This document shows positions 16,546 to 25,075 of a stretch of DNA of 64,000 nucleotides, piece after piece; position 1 is the first letter of the stretch; each line of letters starts with the position of its first letter. Below the pieces are notes generated by a model that worked only from the letters and a program-made list of their open reading frames with translations, searched no databases and was not told the DNA's origin. Source of the stretch: DASSUW01 sp963774155 (lineage in GTDB: Bacteria > Actinomycetota > Thermoleophilia > Solirubrobacterales > Solirubrobacteraceae); NCBI GenBank assembly GCA_963774155.1, contig CAVZDW010000012.1, positions 372,001 to 436,000 of the forward strand, in the 5' to 3' direction. The translations under genes and the position numbers were made by a program.

Positions 16546-17511
16546 AGGGCGAAGCCGGCCGGGAAGGGGTCGTCCGCCTGCAGCAGGTAGCTCCCCCGCC
16601 CGGTCACCCACGCGCGACCGGTGATCTCCGGCACCACCGCCGCGAAGTCGCCCACCCGGGTCTCCCCGACCAGCCGCCCGGTGAAGCGCGTGCCGATGAT
16701 CGACTCGTTGACGAAGGCCTCGCCCAGGGCGAGCTCACCGCGCGCGTGCAGGGAGGCCATCCGCGCGGACGTGCCGGTCCCGCACGGCGAGCGGTCGAGC
16801 CAGCCGGGGTGGATCGCCGTCGCGTTGCGCGCGTGCGCGCCGTCGCGGCCGGGAGCGTGGAAGACGACATGGCGGCAGCCGGCGATCCGCGTCGTCGAGC
16901 GGATGGACCGGCGGGTCCTCGTTGACCAGCGCCATCAGATCCAGGCCGCGGGCGATCAGCTCGTCCGCCCGCGCCGGATCGACCTCCTCGGGCTGCACCG
17001 GCACGAGCGCGTAGAAGTTGCCGCCGAACGCGAGGTCGCACACGACGTCGCCGACGCGGCGATCGCGCTCGTAGAGGAACGACGGCACGTTGCGGAGCGT
17101 CACCCCGCGCGCCCGGCCACCCTCCACGGCGACGCGCGCCTCCACCAGCCCGGCCGGCGTGTCGAGCCGCACGACGGTCTCCGGCTCGCGGACCTCGACC
17201 ATGCCGGTCTCCACCAGCACCGTGGCCACGCCGATCGTCCCGTGCCCGCACATCGGCAGGCAGCCCGAGACCTCGATGAACACGACGCCCCAGTCGGCGT
17301 CCTCGCGCAGCGGCGGCTGGAGGATCGCGCCCGACATCGCGGCGTGCCCGCGCGGCTCCCGCATGAGCAGGAGCCGCAGGTCGTCCATCTCGCGCTCGAA
17401 GTGGAGCTTGCGCTCGAGCATCGTCGCGCCGGGGATCGGGGCGACGCCGCTCGTGATCACGCGCGTCGGCATCCCCTCCGTGTGCGAGTCGACCGCCTCG
17501 AACGCGGTCAT
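16542..17511 (-). pseudogene. 4-hydroxyproline 2-epimerase (proline racemase family), frameshifted
   Basis: The first part (MTAFEAVDSHTEGMPTRVI..., active-site CGHGTIG with Cys) and the last part (SPCGTGTSARMA with the second Cys, GYVT-like end) lie in different frames. The break is near 16896-16902, where HPLDDA should continue as RIAGCRHVVFHAP. Restoring two bases (gcgg to gcgcgg) gives a full-length protein of 323 residues, the family norm. Both racemase cysteines are present. It is coupled to the deaminase (ATGA) and the oxidase (GTGA). It may be functional if the shift is a sequence error. Confidence 0.85.
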
Positions 17512-18396
17512 ACAGCGGCGCCCTCGCGAAGCAGGCTGAGGGCGTCGGCCAGCTCGGCCCGCTCGGCGTCGGTGAGCGGGAGCCGCGGCGCGCGGGTCGG
17601 GCCGCCGGCGAGGCCGACCTCGTCCATCGCCGCCTTGAAGAACTGCACGAGCTTGGGGCGCATGTCGAAGCGCGCGAGCGGCAGCATCCGCCGGTAGATG
17701 GCCCGCGCGGTCTCGAGGTCGGCCGCCGCGACCGCGTCGAACAGCGCGACGCACTCGCCGGGCACGACGTCGGCCACGCCGCTGACCCAGCCGGTGGCGC
17801 CGGCGGCGAAGCCCTCGAGCGCCCAGTCGTCGCCGCCGACGAGCACCTCGAGCCCGGGCGCGGCGTCCGAGCAGCGCGGGGATGCGCCGGGCATCGCCCG
17901 AGCACTCCTTGACGGCGACGACGCCGTCGATCGCCTCGTACAGGTGCACGAGCAGCTCGACCGGCATGTCGATGCCGCTCGCCTCGGGGTTGTTGTAGGC
18001 CATGAGCGGGAGCCCGCTCGCCTCGGCGACGGTCCGGTAGTAGGCCTCGATCTCGCGCGCGTCGCCGCGGTAGCCGAGCGGCGGGAGGAGCATCAGCGCG
18101 GTCGCTCCCGCGGCCGCCGCGTCGGCGGCGAGGGCGATGGCGGCGGCCGGCGTGCCGGACGACACGCCGGCGATGACCGGCACGCGGCCGTCGACGACAC
18201 GCGCCACCGCCTCGATGACCTCGCGGCGCTCGGCGGTCGAGAGGCTGCCCGCCTCGCCCATCGTGCCGGTGGCCACGATGCCGTGCACGCCGGCGTCGAG
18301 CAGCGCCGCCACGTTGGCCTCCAGCCCGGCGTGGTCGATGGCGCCGGAGGCGTCGAACGGGGTGGTGACGGCGGGGATGATGCCGGGGAAGCGCAT
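17508..18396 (-). pseudogene. Dihydrodipicolinate-synthase-family lyase (probable pyrroline-4-hydroxy-2-carboxylate deaminase), frameshifted
   Basis: The N-terminal part from MRFPGIIPAVTTPFD carries GTMGEAGSLS, the Tyr in MAYNNPEASG and the Schiff-base Lys in AVKECSGDARR. The C-terminal part (LEVLVGGDDWALEGFAAGATG...) is in another frame. The break is at about 17876-17882; restoring two bases (ctcgg to ctctcgg) joins them as ALLSDAAPGLEV and gives about 296 residues, a normal length. Its position between the GntR regulator and the epimerase supports the hydroxyproline pathway assignment. Confidence 0.83.
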
Positions 18397-18405
18397 TGCG
18401 GCCTT

Positions 18406-19098
18406 TCAGTCGAGGGTCATGTACTTGCGGACGCGCCGGATGTGCTGGGAGGCGTAGAGCTCGGCGGCGTCCGCGTCGCCCTCCGCGATCGCCTCGTAGA
18501 TCATCCGGTGCTCGGCGAGGTGCAGCGTGGTGCGGCCGGGGGTGGCGATCGAGTCGTCGCGCAGCCGCTGCCACAGCGGCTCGTCCATCACCGCCGCGAT
18601 CCGCTCGGCGAGGTCGAGCACGACGGCGTTGCCGGTGAGCGCGGCGATCCGCTGGTGGAAGCGCCGGTCGCAGTCGTTCCAGCCGGCGAGGTCGCCCTCG
18701 CCCGCGGCGGTCTCCATCGCGGCGAGGAGCTCTTCCACTTCCTCGTCGGCTCGCCCGCGCTGCGCGGCGAGGCGGGCGACCGCGGGCTCGAGCAGCGCGC
18801 GGGCCTCGAGCAGATCCGACGGGCTGGAGTCGTGCCGCTCGGGCGCTTCGTCGAGCGCCGTCGCGGCGACGAAGGACCCGGATCCGGGGCGCGTCTCGAT
18901 CATGCCCGCGACCTGGAGGGCGGCGATCGCCTCGCGGACGGAGGCGCGGCCGACGTCGAGCCGGCGCGCCAGGTCGCGCTCGGAGGGCAGGCGCTCGCCG
19001 GGCGCCAGACGGCCGGCGCGGATGTCGGCGGCCAGCCGGTCGGCCACCTGCTCGTAGCGCTGGCGAGGGCGGAAAGTGGTTTGTTGATCGAACGGCAT
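18406..19098 (-). CDS. FadR-type GntR transcriptional regulator of the hydroxyproline locus
   Basis: 230 residues. The N-terminal winged helix contains ERLPSERDLARRLDVGRASVREAI and ends GSGSFV. The C-terminal FCD all-helical ligand domain has metal-site His/Asp residues (DRRFHQRI, HLAEHRMIYEAI). The ATG faces the dehydrogenase gene across a 33 nt gap holding a perfect palindrome, the likely operator. The deaminase follows 9 nt after its stop, so regulator and catabolic genes are co-transcribed. Confidence 0.9.
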   Translation of the reverse strand: MPFDQQTTFRPRQRYEQVADRLAADIRAGRLAPGERLPSERDLARRLDVGRASVREAIAALQVAGMIETRPGSGSFVAATALDEAPERHDSSPSDLLEARALLEPAVARLAAQRGRADEEVEELLAAMETAAGEGDLAGWNDCDRRFHQRIAALTGNAVVLDLAERIAAVMDEPLWQRLRDDSIATPGRTTLHLAEHRMIYEAIAEGDADAAELYASQHIRRVRKYMTLD

Positions 19099-19105
19099 TG
19101 GTTCT

Positions 19106-19122
19106 GTTACCGAACCGGTAAC
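19106..19122. promoter_or_regulatory. Palindromic operator GTTACCG-aac-CGGTAAC
   Basis: This is a perfect 7+3+7 inverted repeat in the 33 nt space between the divergent GntR and dehydrogenase starts. It overlaps a -10-like TAACGT (19119-19124), 7 nt before the dehydrogenase ATG, so binding should block leaderless transcription of the dehydrogenase and probably also the regulator's own promoter. Its size and symmetry suit a FadR-type dimer. Confidence 0.75.
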
Positions 19123-19131
19123 GTACACGCG

Positions 19132-20643
19132 ATGGCGCTGACTTTCAACTCCGTGGACCCCCGCACCGGCGAGACCGGCCCGAGCTTCGAAGAGGCCTCG
19201 CCCGAGGACGTGCGGGCGGCCGTCGAGGCCGCCGCCGCGGTCCACCGGTCCGGCGCGCTGCGCGACCGCGCCGCCAGGGCCGCGCTCCTGCGCGGCGCCG
19301 CCGCGCGCCTGCGGGCGGCGGGAGACGAGATCGTGGCCGTCTGCGAGGCCGAGACCGGGCTGCCGGTGGTCCCGCGCCTGCGCTCGGAGCTCGAGCGCAC
19401 CTGCGGGCAGCTCGAGGCCTTCGCGGCGATCGTCGACACGGGCGACGACGCCGAGGCCATCATCGACCACGCCGACCCGGACGCGAAGCCGATCCCGCGC
19501 CCCGACGTGCGGCGCATGCGCGTCCCGCTCGGGCCGGTCGCGGTCTTCGGCGCCTCCAACTTCCCGCTCGCGTTCTCGACCGCCGGCGGCGACACGGCCT
19601 CCGCGCTCGCCGCCGGCTGCCCGGTGATCGTCAAGGGCCATCCCTCGCACCCGGGCACCGGTGAGCTGGTGGCGCGCGAGCTGCGCGCCGCGGTGGCCGA
19701 GGCCGGCCTGCCCGAGGGGACGTTCGCGAACCTGCCGGCGGCGGGCGTGGAGGTCGGCGAGGCGCTGGTCGACGCGCCGGAGATCGCCGCCGTCGGCTTC
19801 ACGGGCTCGCTGCGCGGCGGCAAGGCGCTCTTCGACCGCGCGGCCGCGCGGCCCGTCCCGATCCCGGTCTACGCCGAGATGGGGTCGATCAACCCGATCG
19901 TCGTCACCGAGGCGGCGCTGCGGACCCGGGCCGGCAAGATCGCCGAGGGCCTGACCGCCTCGGTGGCCAGCTTCGGCGGCCAGCTCTGCACGAAGCCCGG
20001 CGTGGTCTTCGTCCCGGCCGGCGAGGCGGGCGACGCGTTCGCCGCCGACCTCGCCGCGCGGCTCGACGCCGCCGACCCGCAGGTGCTGCTCAACGAGCGC
20101 CTGCGCGACGCGCTGCGCGAGGGCGTCGACCGGCTCGCCGGGCACGCCCGGCCGCTCGGGACGTCGGACCAGCCCGACGGACCCGGGTTCCGCTACCAGC
20201 CCGTCGCGTTCGAGGCGCCCGCCGGCGAGCTCGGCGACGAGCTGCTGGAGGAGCATTTCGGCCCGGTGGTGATCCTGCTCCGCCACGGCTCCGACGAGGA
20301 GCTGCTGGGCGCGCTCGAGCGGTTCGAGGGCCAGCTCTCCGGCACGCTGCACGCCGAGCCGGGCGAGGACGTCGCCGCGGTCGTGGAGGCGCTCGGCGCG
20401 CGCGTCGGCCGCGTGGTGTTCAACGGCTTCCCGACCGGTGTCGCGGTGACCTACGGCATGCACCACGGCGGCCCGTTCCCGGCGGCCTCGAACCCGCTCC
20501 ACACGTCGGTGGGCATGACCGCCGTCCATCGCTTCACGCGGCCGGTCGCGTTCCAGGACGCGCCCGCCGACGCGCTCCCGCCCGAGCTGCGCGAGGACAA
20601 CCCGCTCGGGATCCGCCGGCGCGTGGATTCGAACCCGGACTGA
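19132..20643 (+). CDS. 2,5-dioxovalerate (alpha-ketoglutarate semialdehyde) dehydrogenase, NADP+
   Basis: 503 residues of the ALDH family. GASNFPLAFSTAGGDTASALAAGCPVIVKGH is the variant of the KGSA-dehydrogenase subgroup; GFTGS lies in the Rossmann region, the catalytic Cys is C286 in GGQLCTKPG, and the proposed base Glu is in VYAEMGSINP. It converts ketoglutarate semialdehyde, the product of the hydroxyproline deaminase, to 2-oxoglutarate. The ATG lies 7 nt after a -10-like box inside the operator. Confidence 0.9.
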   Translation: MALTFNSVDPRTGETGPSFEEASPEDVRAAVEAAAAVHRSGALRDRAARAALLRGAAARLRAAGDEIVAVCEAETGLPVVPRLRSELERTCGQLEAFAAIVDTGDDAEAIIDHADPDAKPIPRPDVRRMRVPLGPVAVFGASNFPLAFSTAGGDTASALAAGCPVIVKGHPSHPGTGELVARELRAAVAEAGLPEGTFANLPAAGVEVGEALVDAPEIAAVGFTGSLRGGKALFDRAAARPVPIPVYAEMGSINPIVVTEAALRTRAGKIAEGLTASVASFGGQLCTKPGVVFVPAGEAGDAFAADLAARLDAADPQVLLNERLRDALREGVDRLAGHARPLGTSDQPDGPGFRYQPVAFEAPAGELGDELLEEHFGPVVILLRHGSDEELLGALERFEGQLSGTLHAEPGEDVAAVVEALGARVGRVVFNGFPTGVAVTYGMHHGGPFPAASNPLHTSVGMTAVHRFTRPVAFQDAPADALPPELREDNPLGIRRRVDSNPD

Positions 20644-20647
20644 GGTG

Positions 20648-20743
20648 TACGATCGGCCTATGACGACCGGACGCTGAGCCACCCCGCGCTGCCGAGCACC
20701 GCCTCGGTGAGTTGCCCCTGCTCACCTCGTCCCAGGAGTCGTC
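20648..20743 (+). promoter_or_regulatory. Leader region with mini-ORF and alternative hairpins before the ABC exporter
   Basis: TACGAT (20648-20653) precedes by 6 nt an ATG (20660) that opens a five-codon reading frame, MTTGR, stopping at 20675-20677. Downstream, CACCG-cct-CGGTG (20697-20709) and GGTGAG-N9-CTCACC (20706-20726) share the bases GGTG, so they are mutually exclusive. The Shine-Dalgarno AGGAG (20734-20738) lies just past the second stem. The arrangement resembles translational attenuation controlled by a leader peptide. This is inferred from sequence alone. Confidence 0.4.
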
Positions 20744-21514
20744 ATGTCCGCCGTTGAAGTCGTCCGTCTCCGCAAGGAGTTCCATCGCCGCCGTCGTCCG
20801 CCGCTCGTCGCCCTCGACGACGTGTCGTTGACCATCGCGCGCGGCGAGTGCGTGGCGGTGCTGGGCCAGAACGGCTCCGGCAAGTCCACGCTCGTGCGCC
20901 TGCTGTCGACGCTGCTGCTCGTCGACGGCGGGTACGCGCGCGTGTTCGGCCACGACGTCGCGCGTGACGAGCGGGCCGTGCGCGCGCTCGTCAACCGCGT
21001 GTCGGTCGAGGCGTCGTTCTTCAAGCGCCTGTCGGCGAACGAGAACCTGTCGTACGCGGCTCGCTTCTACGGGCTCGGGCGCCAGGTCACGCGGCGCCGC
21101 ATCCCGGAGATCCTCGAGCGCGTCTCGTTCCCGGCCGACCGGGCCGGCTCGCCGATGGAGGACCTCTCGCGCGGCATGCAGCAGAAGGTCGCGCTCGCGC
21201 GGGCGCTGCTGACGTCGCCGGTGCTGCTCCTGCTCGACGAGCCGACCACCGGGCTCGACCCGCGGGCCAAGCTCGAGGTGCAGGCGTTCATCCGCGAGGT
21301 CCGCGCCGAGCACGACACCACGACGCTGCTCTGCACGCACGACATGACCGAGGCGGAGACCCTGGCCGACCGCGTGGGCATCCTCGACCGCGGCCGGCTG
21401 CTGGCCCTCGAGGCCCCGGCCGCGCTCAAGCGGCGGTACGGCGCGGGCACGCTCGAGGAGGCGTTCCTCGTCGCCACCGGCCGGACCTTCGACGAAGAAG
21501 AGGAGGCGGCGTGA
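20744..21514 (+). CDS. ABC transporter ATP-binding protein (ABC-2 type, drug/lipid exporter class)
   Basis: 256 residues. Walker A is LGQNGSGKSTL, the signature LSRGMQQKVAL, Walker B VLLLLDEPTTGLDP and the H-loop LCTHDMTEAE. It belongs to the CcmA/NatA-type group powering ABC-2 permeases. A proper Shine-Dalgarno sequence (AGGAG) precedes the ATG, unusual in this window and consistent with a leader-containing mRNA. The permease start overlaps its stop. Confidence 0.93.
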   Translation: MSAVEVVRLRKEFHRRRRPPLVALDDVSLTIARGECVAVLGQNGSGKSTLVRLLSTLLLVDGGYARVFGHDVARDERAVRALVNRVSVEASFFKRLSANENLSYAARFYGLGRQVTRRRIPEILERVSFPADRAGSPMEDLSRGMQQKVALARALLTSPVLLLLDEPTTGLDPRAKLEVQAFIREVRAEHDTTTLLCTHDMTEAETLADRVGILDRGRLLALEAPAALKRRYGAGTLEEAFLVATGRTFDEEEEAA

Positions 21515-22335
21515 TGGGTGCGATGCGCCACCAGGCGATCGCGCTGGCCGGCGTCGTCGAGCGCAACACGTACCTCGTGAAGCGCTACGGCTGGTGGGAG
21601 CTGGCCTTCTTCGTCTGGACGGTCGCCAACACGCTGACCATCGTGTTCATCGCCGAGGGCGTCGAGGCCACCGGCGGGCAGCTCGACGTGGAGCGCCAGA
21701 CGACGATCCTGCTCATCGGCGCGGTCATCTGGGCCTACCTGGGCGTGGTGTTCGAGATCCTCACCGAGACGGTCGCGTGGGAGCGCTGGGAGGGCACGAT
21801 CGAGTACACGTTCATGGCGCCGCTGTCGCGCGCCGTGCACCTGCTCGGCATGGGCGCGTTCGCCGTGCTCTACGGGGTGCTGCGGACCGCGCTGGTGTTC
21901 GGTGTCGTCGCGGTGTTCTTCGGCCTGAGCTTCCCCGACGCCGACTTCGCGGCGGCGCTCGTGCTCCTGGCCGTGGCGTCGATCTCCTTCGTGGGCATCG
22001 GCATGGCCACCGCCGTGCTGCCGCTGATCTCGCCGGAGAAGGGCGCGCAACTCGGCTTCATCGCCCAGGGGCTGCTGCTCGTGGTCTCCGGCGTCTACTA
22101 CCCGATCGAGGTCATGCCCGGCTGGATGGAGGCGCTGGCCGCGCTCTCGCCCGCGACGTACGCCCTCGAGGGGATCCGCGCGGCGATCCTCGACGGCTCG
22201 AGCCTCGGCGAGCTGGGCGGCGACCTGTGGCCGCTCGCGGCCCTCGGCGTGGTCTCGATCCCGGTCGGCCTGCTGGTCTTCCGCGCCGGCGAGCGCTACG
22301 CCAAGCGGCACGGCAAGCTCAAGCGAAGCGGCTGA
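21511..22335 (+). CDS. ABC-2 type transporter permease
   Basis: 274 residues with about six hydrophobic segments (for example FFVWTVANTLTIVFIA, TILLIGAVIWAYLGVVFEIL and ISFVGIGMATAVLPLI) and the loop GVYYPIEVMPGWMEALAALSP typical of ABC-2 permeases. It pairs with the preceding ATPase (GTGA overlap). The substrate is unknown. The end overlaps the convergent oxygenase gene by 17 nt. Confidence 0.9.
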   Translation: MMGAMRHQAIALAGVVERNTYLVKRYGWWELAFFVWTVANTLTIVFIAEGVEATGGQLDVERQTTILLIGAVIWAYLGVVFEILTETVAWERWEGTIEYTFMAPLSRAVHLLGMGAFAVLYGVLRTALVFGVVAVFFGLSFPDADFAAALVLLAVASISFVGIGMATAVLPLISPEKGAQLGFIAQGLLLVVSGVYYPIEVMPGWMEALAALSPATYALEGIRAAILDGSSLGELGGDLWPLAALGVVSIPVGLLVFRAGERYAKRHGKLKRSG

Positions 22336-23065
22336 TCACGCGGCGGGTGTACTCCGCGCCGCCCCGGTGCGCGATCGCGCGCACCGGGTCCCACCTGAAG
22401 CCGTACTGCCGCCGCAGCGTGCCGGGCAGCAGGCCGATGGTGATCTGGTTGACCAGCTCGCGCAGCGGCCGCAGGTAGAGCGGGACGGGCGGGCGCATGA
22501 CGATCTCCTGCGCCAGCGAGCGAGCCGCGTCGGTGACCACGAGCTCGCCGCTCGCGTACATGCGCGCCATGTACGCGTCGAAGTCGGCGACGGTCCGCGG
22601 CATGTCGCGCTCGCGCAGGCCGAAGCACCGGCCGACGATCCGATAGTCGCGCCAGAGCGCGTCACGCTCGGCGTCGGAGAGGCGGCGGACGTAGCGCGGG
22701 TAGACGACGAGCGCCGACTCGGCCATGGCCGCGAGGATCCACAGGAGCAGGTCGGGATCGTCGGCGCGGTAGGTCCGGCCGTCTTCGAGCTCGCCCGCGA
22801 CGCGGCGGTGGATGGCGCGCACGCGCCGGGTCGCCCGGTCGGCGTCCTCCTTGGTGCCGAACGCGATCGCGTCGAGCACGTCGCCGGTGCGCCGCAGGCG
22901 CGCGTAGGGATCGTCGAGCGCGCCGGTGTGGGCGAAGAAGCCGGCGAACGCGACGGGATGGGCCGCCATGACGAGCAGCGCCCGGGGGCCGGACAGCGCG
23001 GTCAGCCGGTGCGAAACGACCTCGCGCAAGAGCGAATCCTGATCGAAATAGCCGTTGGCGAGCAT
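22319..23065 (-). CDS. Oxygenase MpaB family protein (DUF2236)
   Basis: 248 residues. The family features are LLREVVSHRLTALSGPRALLVMAAHPVAFAGF near the N-terminus, with the conserved His, and VYPRYVRRLSDAERDALWRDYRIVGRCFGL in the centre. The group includes haem-containing oxygenases such as latex-clearing protein and the mycophenolate oxygenase MpaB; the substrate here is unknown. It is divergent from the siroheme gene by 27 nt. Confidence 0.85.
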   Translation of the reverse strand: MLANGYFDQDSLLREVVSHRLTALSGPRALLVMAAHPVAFAGFFAHTGALDDPYARLRRTGDVLDAIAFGTKEDADRATRRVRAIHRRVAGELEDGRTYRADDPDLLLWILAAMAESALVVYPRYVRRLSDAERDALWRDYRIVGRCFGLRERDMPRTVADFDAYMARMYASGELVVTDAARSLAQEIVMRPPVPLYLRPLRELVNQITIGLLPGTLRRQYGFRWDPVRAIAHRGGAEYTRRVISRFA

Positions 23066-23092
23066 CTACGCCCTTGTACGGTGTAGAGCGGA

Positions 23093-23830
23093 ATGCCGGC
23101 TCAAGCGTATGCGGGTAAGGAGTGCGTCTGCCAGTTCAAGAAGGGCATCTGCGATCAGACCTGCGTTCAGGGGATGCTCGAGACGCCCTTCTACATCGCG
23201 TGCCTCAAGCTGACCGGGCGGCGGTGCGTCGTCGTCGGCGGCGGTGACATCGGGCTCGAGAAGGTCGAGGGCCTGCTCGCCTGCGACGGCCGGGTCGTGC
23301 TCGTGGCGCCCGACGCCGTGCCCGAGCTGGAGGCGCTGGCCGCCGAGGGCTCGATCGAGTGGGTCCGGCGGCAGTACGAGCCGGGCGACCTCGAGGCCAC
23401 GTTCATCGCCATCGCGGCGACCGACGACACCGACGTGAACATCCGCGTGTTCGAGGACGCCGAGCGCCGGGCGATGCTCGTCAACATCGTCGACGTCCCG
23501 CCGCTGTGCAACTTCATCCTCCCGGCCATCGTGCGCACGGGGCCGCTGGCCATCGCGATCTCCACGGCGGGCGCCTCGCCGGCGCTGGCCAAGCGCATCA
23601 AGCGCCAGATCGCGGAGGAGTTCGGCGAGCCCTATGCGCGGCTCGCGGTGCTGCTCAACGAGGCGCGCGGCTGGGCCAAGGGCACGCTGCCGACCTACCA
23701 GGACCGCAAGGAGTTCTTCGAGGGGATCGTCAACGGCGACCCCGACCCGGTCGAGCTCCTGCGCGCGGGCGACGAGGCCGCCGTGCGGTCCCTGATCGCG
23801 GACGCGCAGCGCACGCACGCGCTGGCCTGA
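23093..23830 (+). CDS. Precorrin-2 dehydrogenase / sirohydrochlorin ferrochelatase-type protein with Cys-rich N-terminal extension
   Basis: 245 residues. From about residue 28 the sequence (LETPFYIACLKLTGRRCVVVGGG) matches the Met8/CysG-B family: NAD site VVVGGGDIGLEKVEGLL, FIAIAATDDTDVN, and STAGASPALAKRIKRQI. It oxidises precorrin-2 to sirohydrochlorin for siroheme. The first 27 residues carry four cysteines (ECVCQFKKGICDQTC, a CxCx6Cx3C pattern) not usual for the family. A shorter start at 23174 is possible, but the whole extension keeps frame and codon bias. Confidence 0.87.
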   Translation: MPAQAYAGKECVCQFKKGICDQTCVQGMLETPFYIACLKLTGRRCVVVGGGDIGLEKVEGLLACDGRVVLVAPDAVPELEALAAEGSIEWVRRQYEPGDLEATFIAIAATDDTDVNIRVFEDAERRAMLVNIVDVPPLCNFILPAIVRTGPLAIAISTAGASPALAKRIKRQIAEEFGEPYARLAVLLNEARGWAKGTLPTYQDRKEFFEGIVNGDPDPVELLRAGDEAAVRSLIADAQRTHALA

Positions 23831-23888
23831 TCGGCCCCATAACCGATCGGTCTTGGAAGGGCGGCCCCGCGGCTGCCACCGTCGGGCC

Positions 23889-24203
23889 ATGCCCACCGAC
23901 ACCTCCGATGCCCGCTTCACGGCGGACGTGCTCGAGTCCGACGCCCCCGTGGTCGTCGACTTCCACGCCGCCTGGTGCCCGCCCTGCCGCGTCATGAGCC
24001 CGATCCTCGCCGAGCTGGCGGATGAGCGGCCCGACGTCCGCTTCGTGAAGGTCGACGTCGACGACAACCAGGAGACGGCCGTTCGGTACGGGATCCTCTC
24101 GATGCCGACGTTCATGGTCTTCCGCGACGGCGCGCCCGTGCTCAAGCTCGTCGGCGCCCGCCCGAAGCGACGGTTCGTCCAGGAGCTCACCGAGGTGCTC
24201 TGA
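23889..24203 (+). CDS. Thioredoxin family protein (WCPPC)
   Basis: 104 residues covering the full thioredoxin fold: VVVDFHAAWCPPCRVMSPIL, VKVDVDDNQETAVRYGILSMPTFMVF with the cis-Pro, and a C-terminal helix. The active site is WCPPC instead of WCGPC, which usually changes redox potential. It ends 17 nt into the convergent LysR gene. Confidence 0.92.
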   Translation: MPTDTSDARFTADVLESDAPVVVDFHAAWCPPCRVMSPILAELADERPDVRFVKVDVDDNQETAVRYGILSMPTFMVFRDGAPVLKLVGARPKRRFVQELTEVL

Positions 24204-25041
24204 GCCGCTCGGCCAGGAGGCGGCCGGCGGGCGGGAGCTCGCCGGCCGTGACCAGGCAGACGCGGTGCACGAGCTTCTCGGCGAGCGTGGCCGCGCCGAT
24301 CTGGCCGTCGACCCACGACGCCGGGACGAGCGCGATGCCCAGCCCGGCGGCGACGAGGAAGCGCACCGTCGCCGGGTCGCCCACCTCGAGCAGCGGGACC
24401 GGGCTGAAGCCGTGCTTCTGGCAGGCGGCCATCACGGTCTCCCGCAGCGCGCTGCCGGGCTCGGCGAGCACGAACGGCCGGCCGCGGAGGTCGCCGAGGG
24501 CGACGGCGCTCGCGTTCGCCAGCGGGTCGTCGGGCTCGACGATCAGCCGCAGCGGCTCCTCGTGGATCGGCGTGACGGTGAGGCCGGTGACGTCGCCCGC
24601 GGGCGAGAGCACGGCGAGGTCGACCGCGCCGCGGCGGACGAGCTCCAGCGCCTCGCCGACCGACGCGTGGCGCAGCGCGATCCGGATCCGCGGATGCTCG
24701 CGATGGAAGGCGGCGAGCTCCTCGGGCAGGCGGACGGCGTCGGCCGCCGTGGCCGCCACGCGCACGGCGCCGCGCACCACCCCCGCGTGCTCGTCCATCG
24801 CCGCGCGGGCCTCGGCCGCCTCGGCCAGCATCGCCTCGGCCCGGGTGAAGAGGTCGGCGCCGGCCGGCGTGAGCTCCACGCCGCGGCTCGTGCGGCGCAG
24901 CAGCTCCACGCCGAGCTCGGCCTCCAGCCGCCGCACCTGCTGCGACAGCGCGGGCTGGCTGACGTACGCGGCGTCGGCGGCGCGGCCGAAGTGCCGGTGC
25001 CGGGCGACGGCGACGAAGTACTCGAGCTGCCGGAGCTCCAC
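24187..25041 (-). CDS. LysR-family transcriptional regulator
   Basis: 284 residues. The N-terminal winged helix MELRQLEYFVAVARHRHFGRAADAAYVSQPALSQQVRRLE is canonical (started by GTG), followed by two periplasmic-binding-like subdomains (LIVEPDDPLANA, LEVGDPATVRFLVAAGLGIALVP). It is divergent from the moaB-like gene, a possible target. The GTG follows TAGTCT by 6 nt. Confidence 0.94.
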   Translation of the reverse strand: MELRQLEYFVAVARHRHFGRAADAAYVSQPALSQQVRRLEAELGVELLRRTSRGVELTPAGADLFTRAEAMLAEAAEARAAMDEHAGVVRGAVRVAATAADAVRLPEELAAFHREHPRIRIALRHASVGEALELVRRGAVDLAVLSPAGDVTGLTVTPIHEEPLRLIVEPDDPLANASAVALGDLRGRPFVLAEPGSALRETVMAACQKHGFSPVPLLEVGDPATVRFLVAAGLGIALVPASWVDGQIGAATLAEKLVHRVCLVTAGELPPAGRLLAERLRAPR

Positions 25042-25047
25042 GCCTTG

Positions 25048-25057
25048 AGACTAAGCT
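25048..25057. promoter_or_regulatory. Overlapping divergent -10 boxes for lysR and the moaB-like gene
   Basis: TAGTCT on the minus strand (25048-25053) sits 6 nt before the LysR GTG. TAAGCT on the plus strand (25052-25057) sits 6 nt before ATC at 25064. The two hexamers share two bases, as at the mce promoter pair. Confidence 0.45.
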
Positions 25058-25075
25058 GGCGCCATCCGCACCGCC

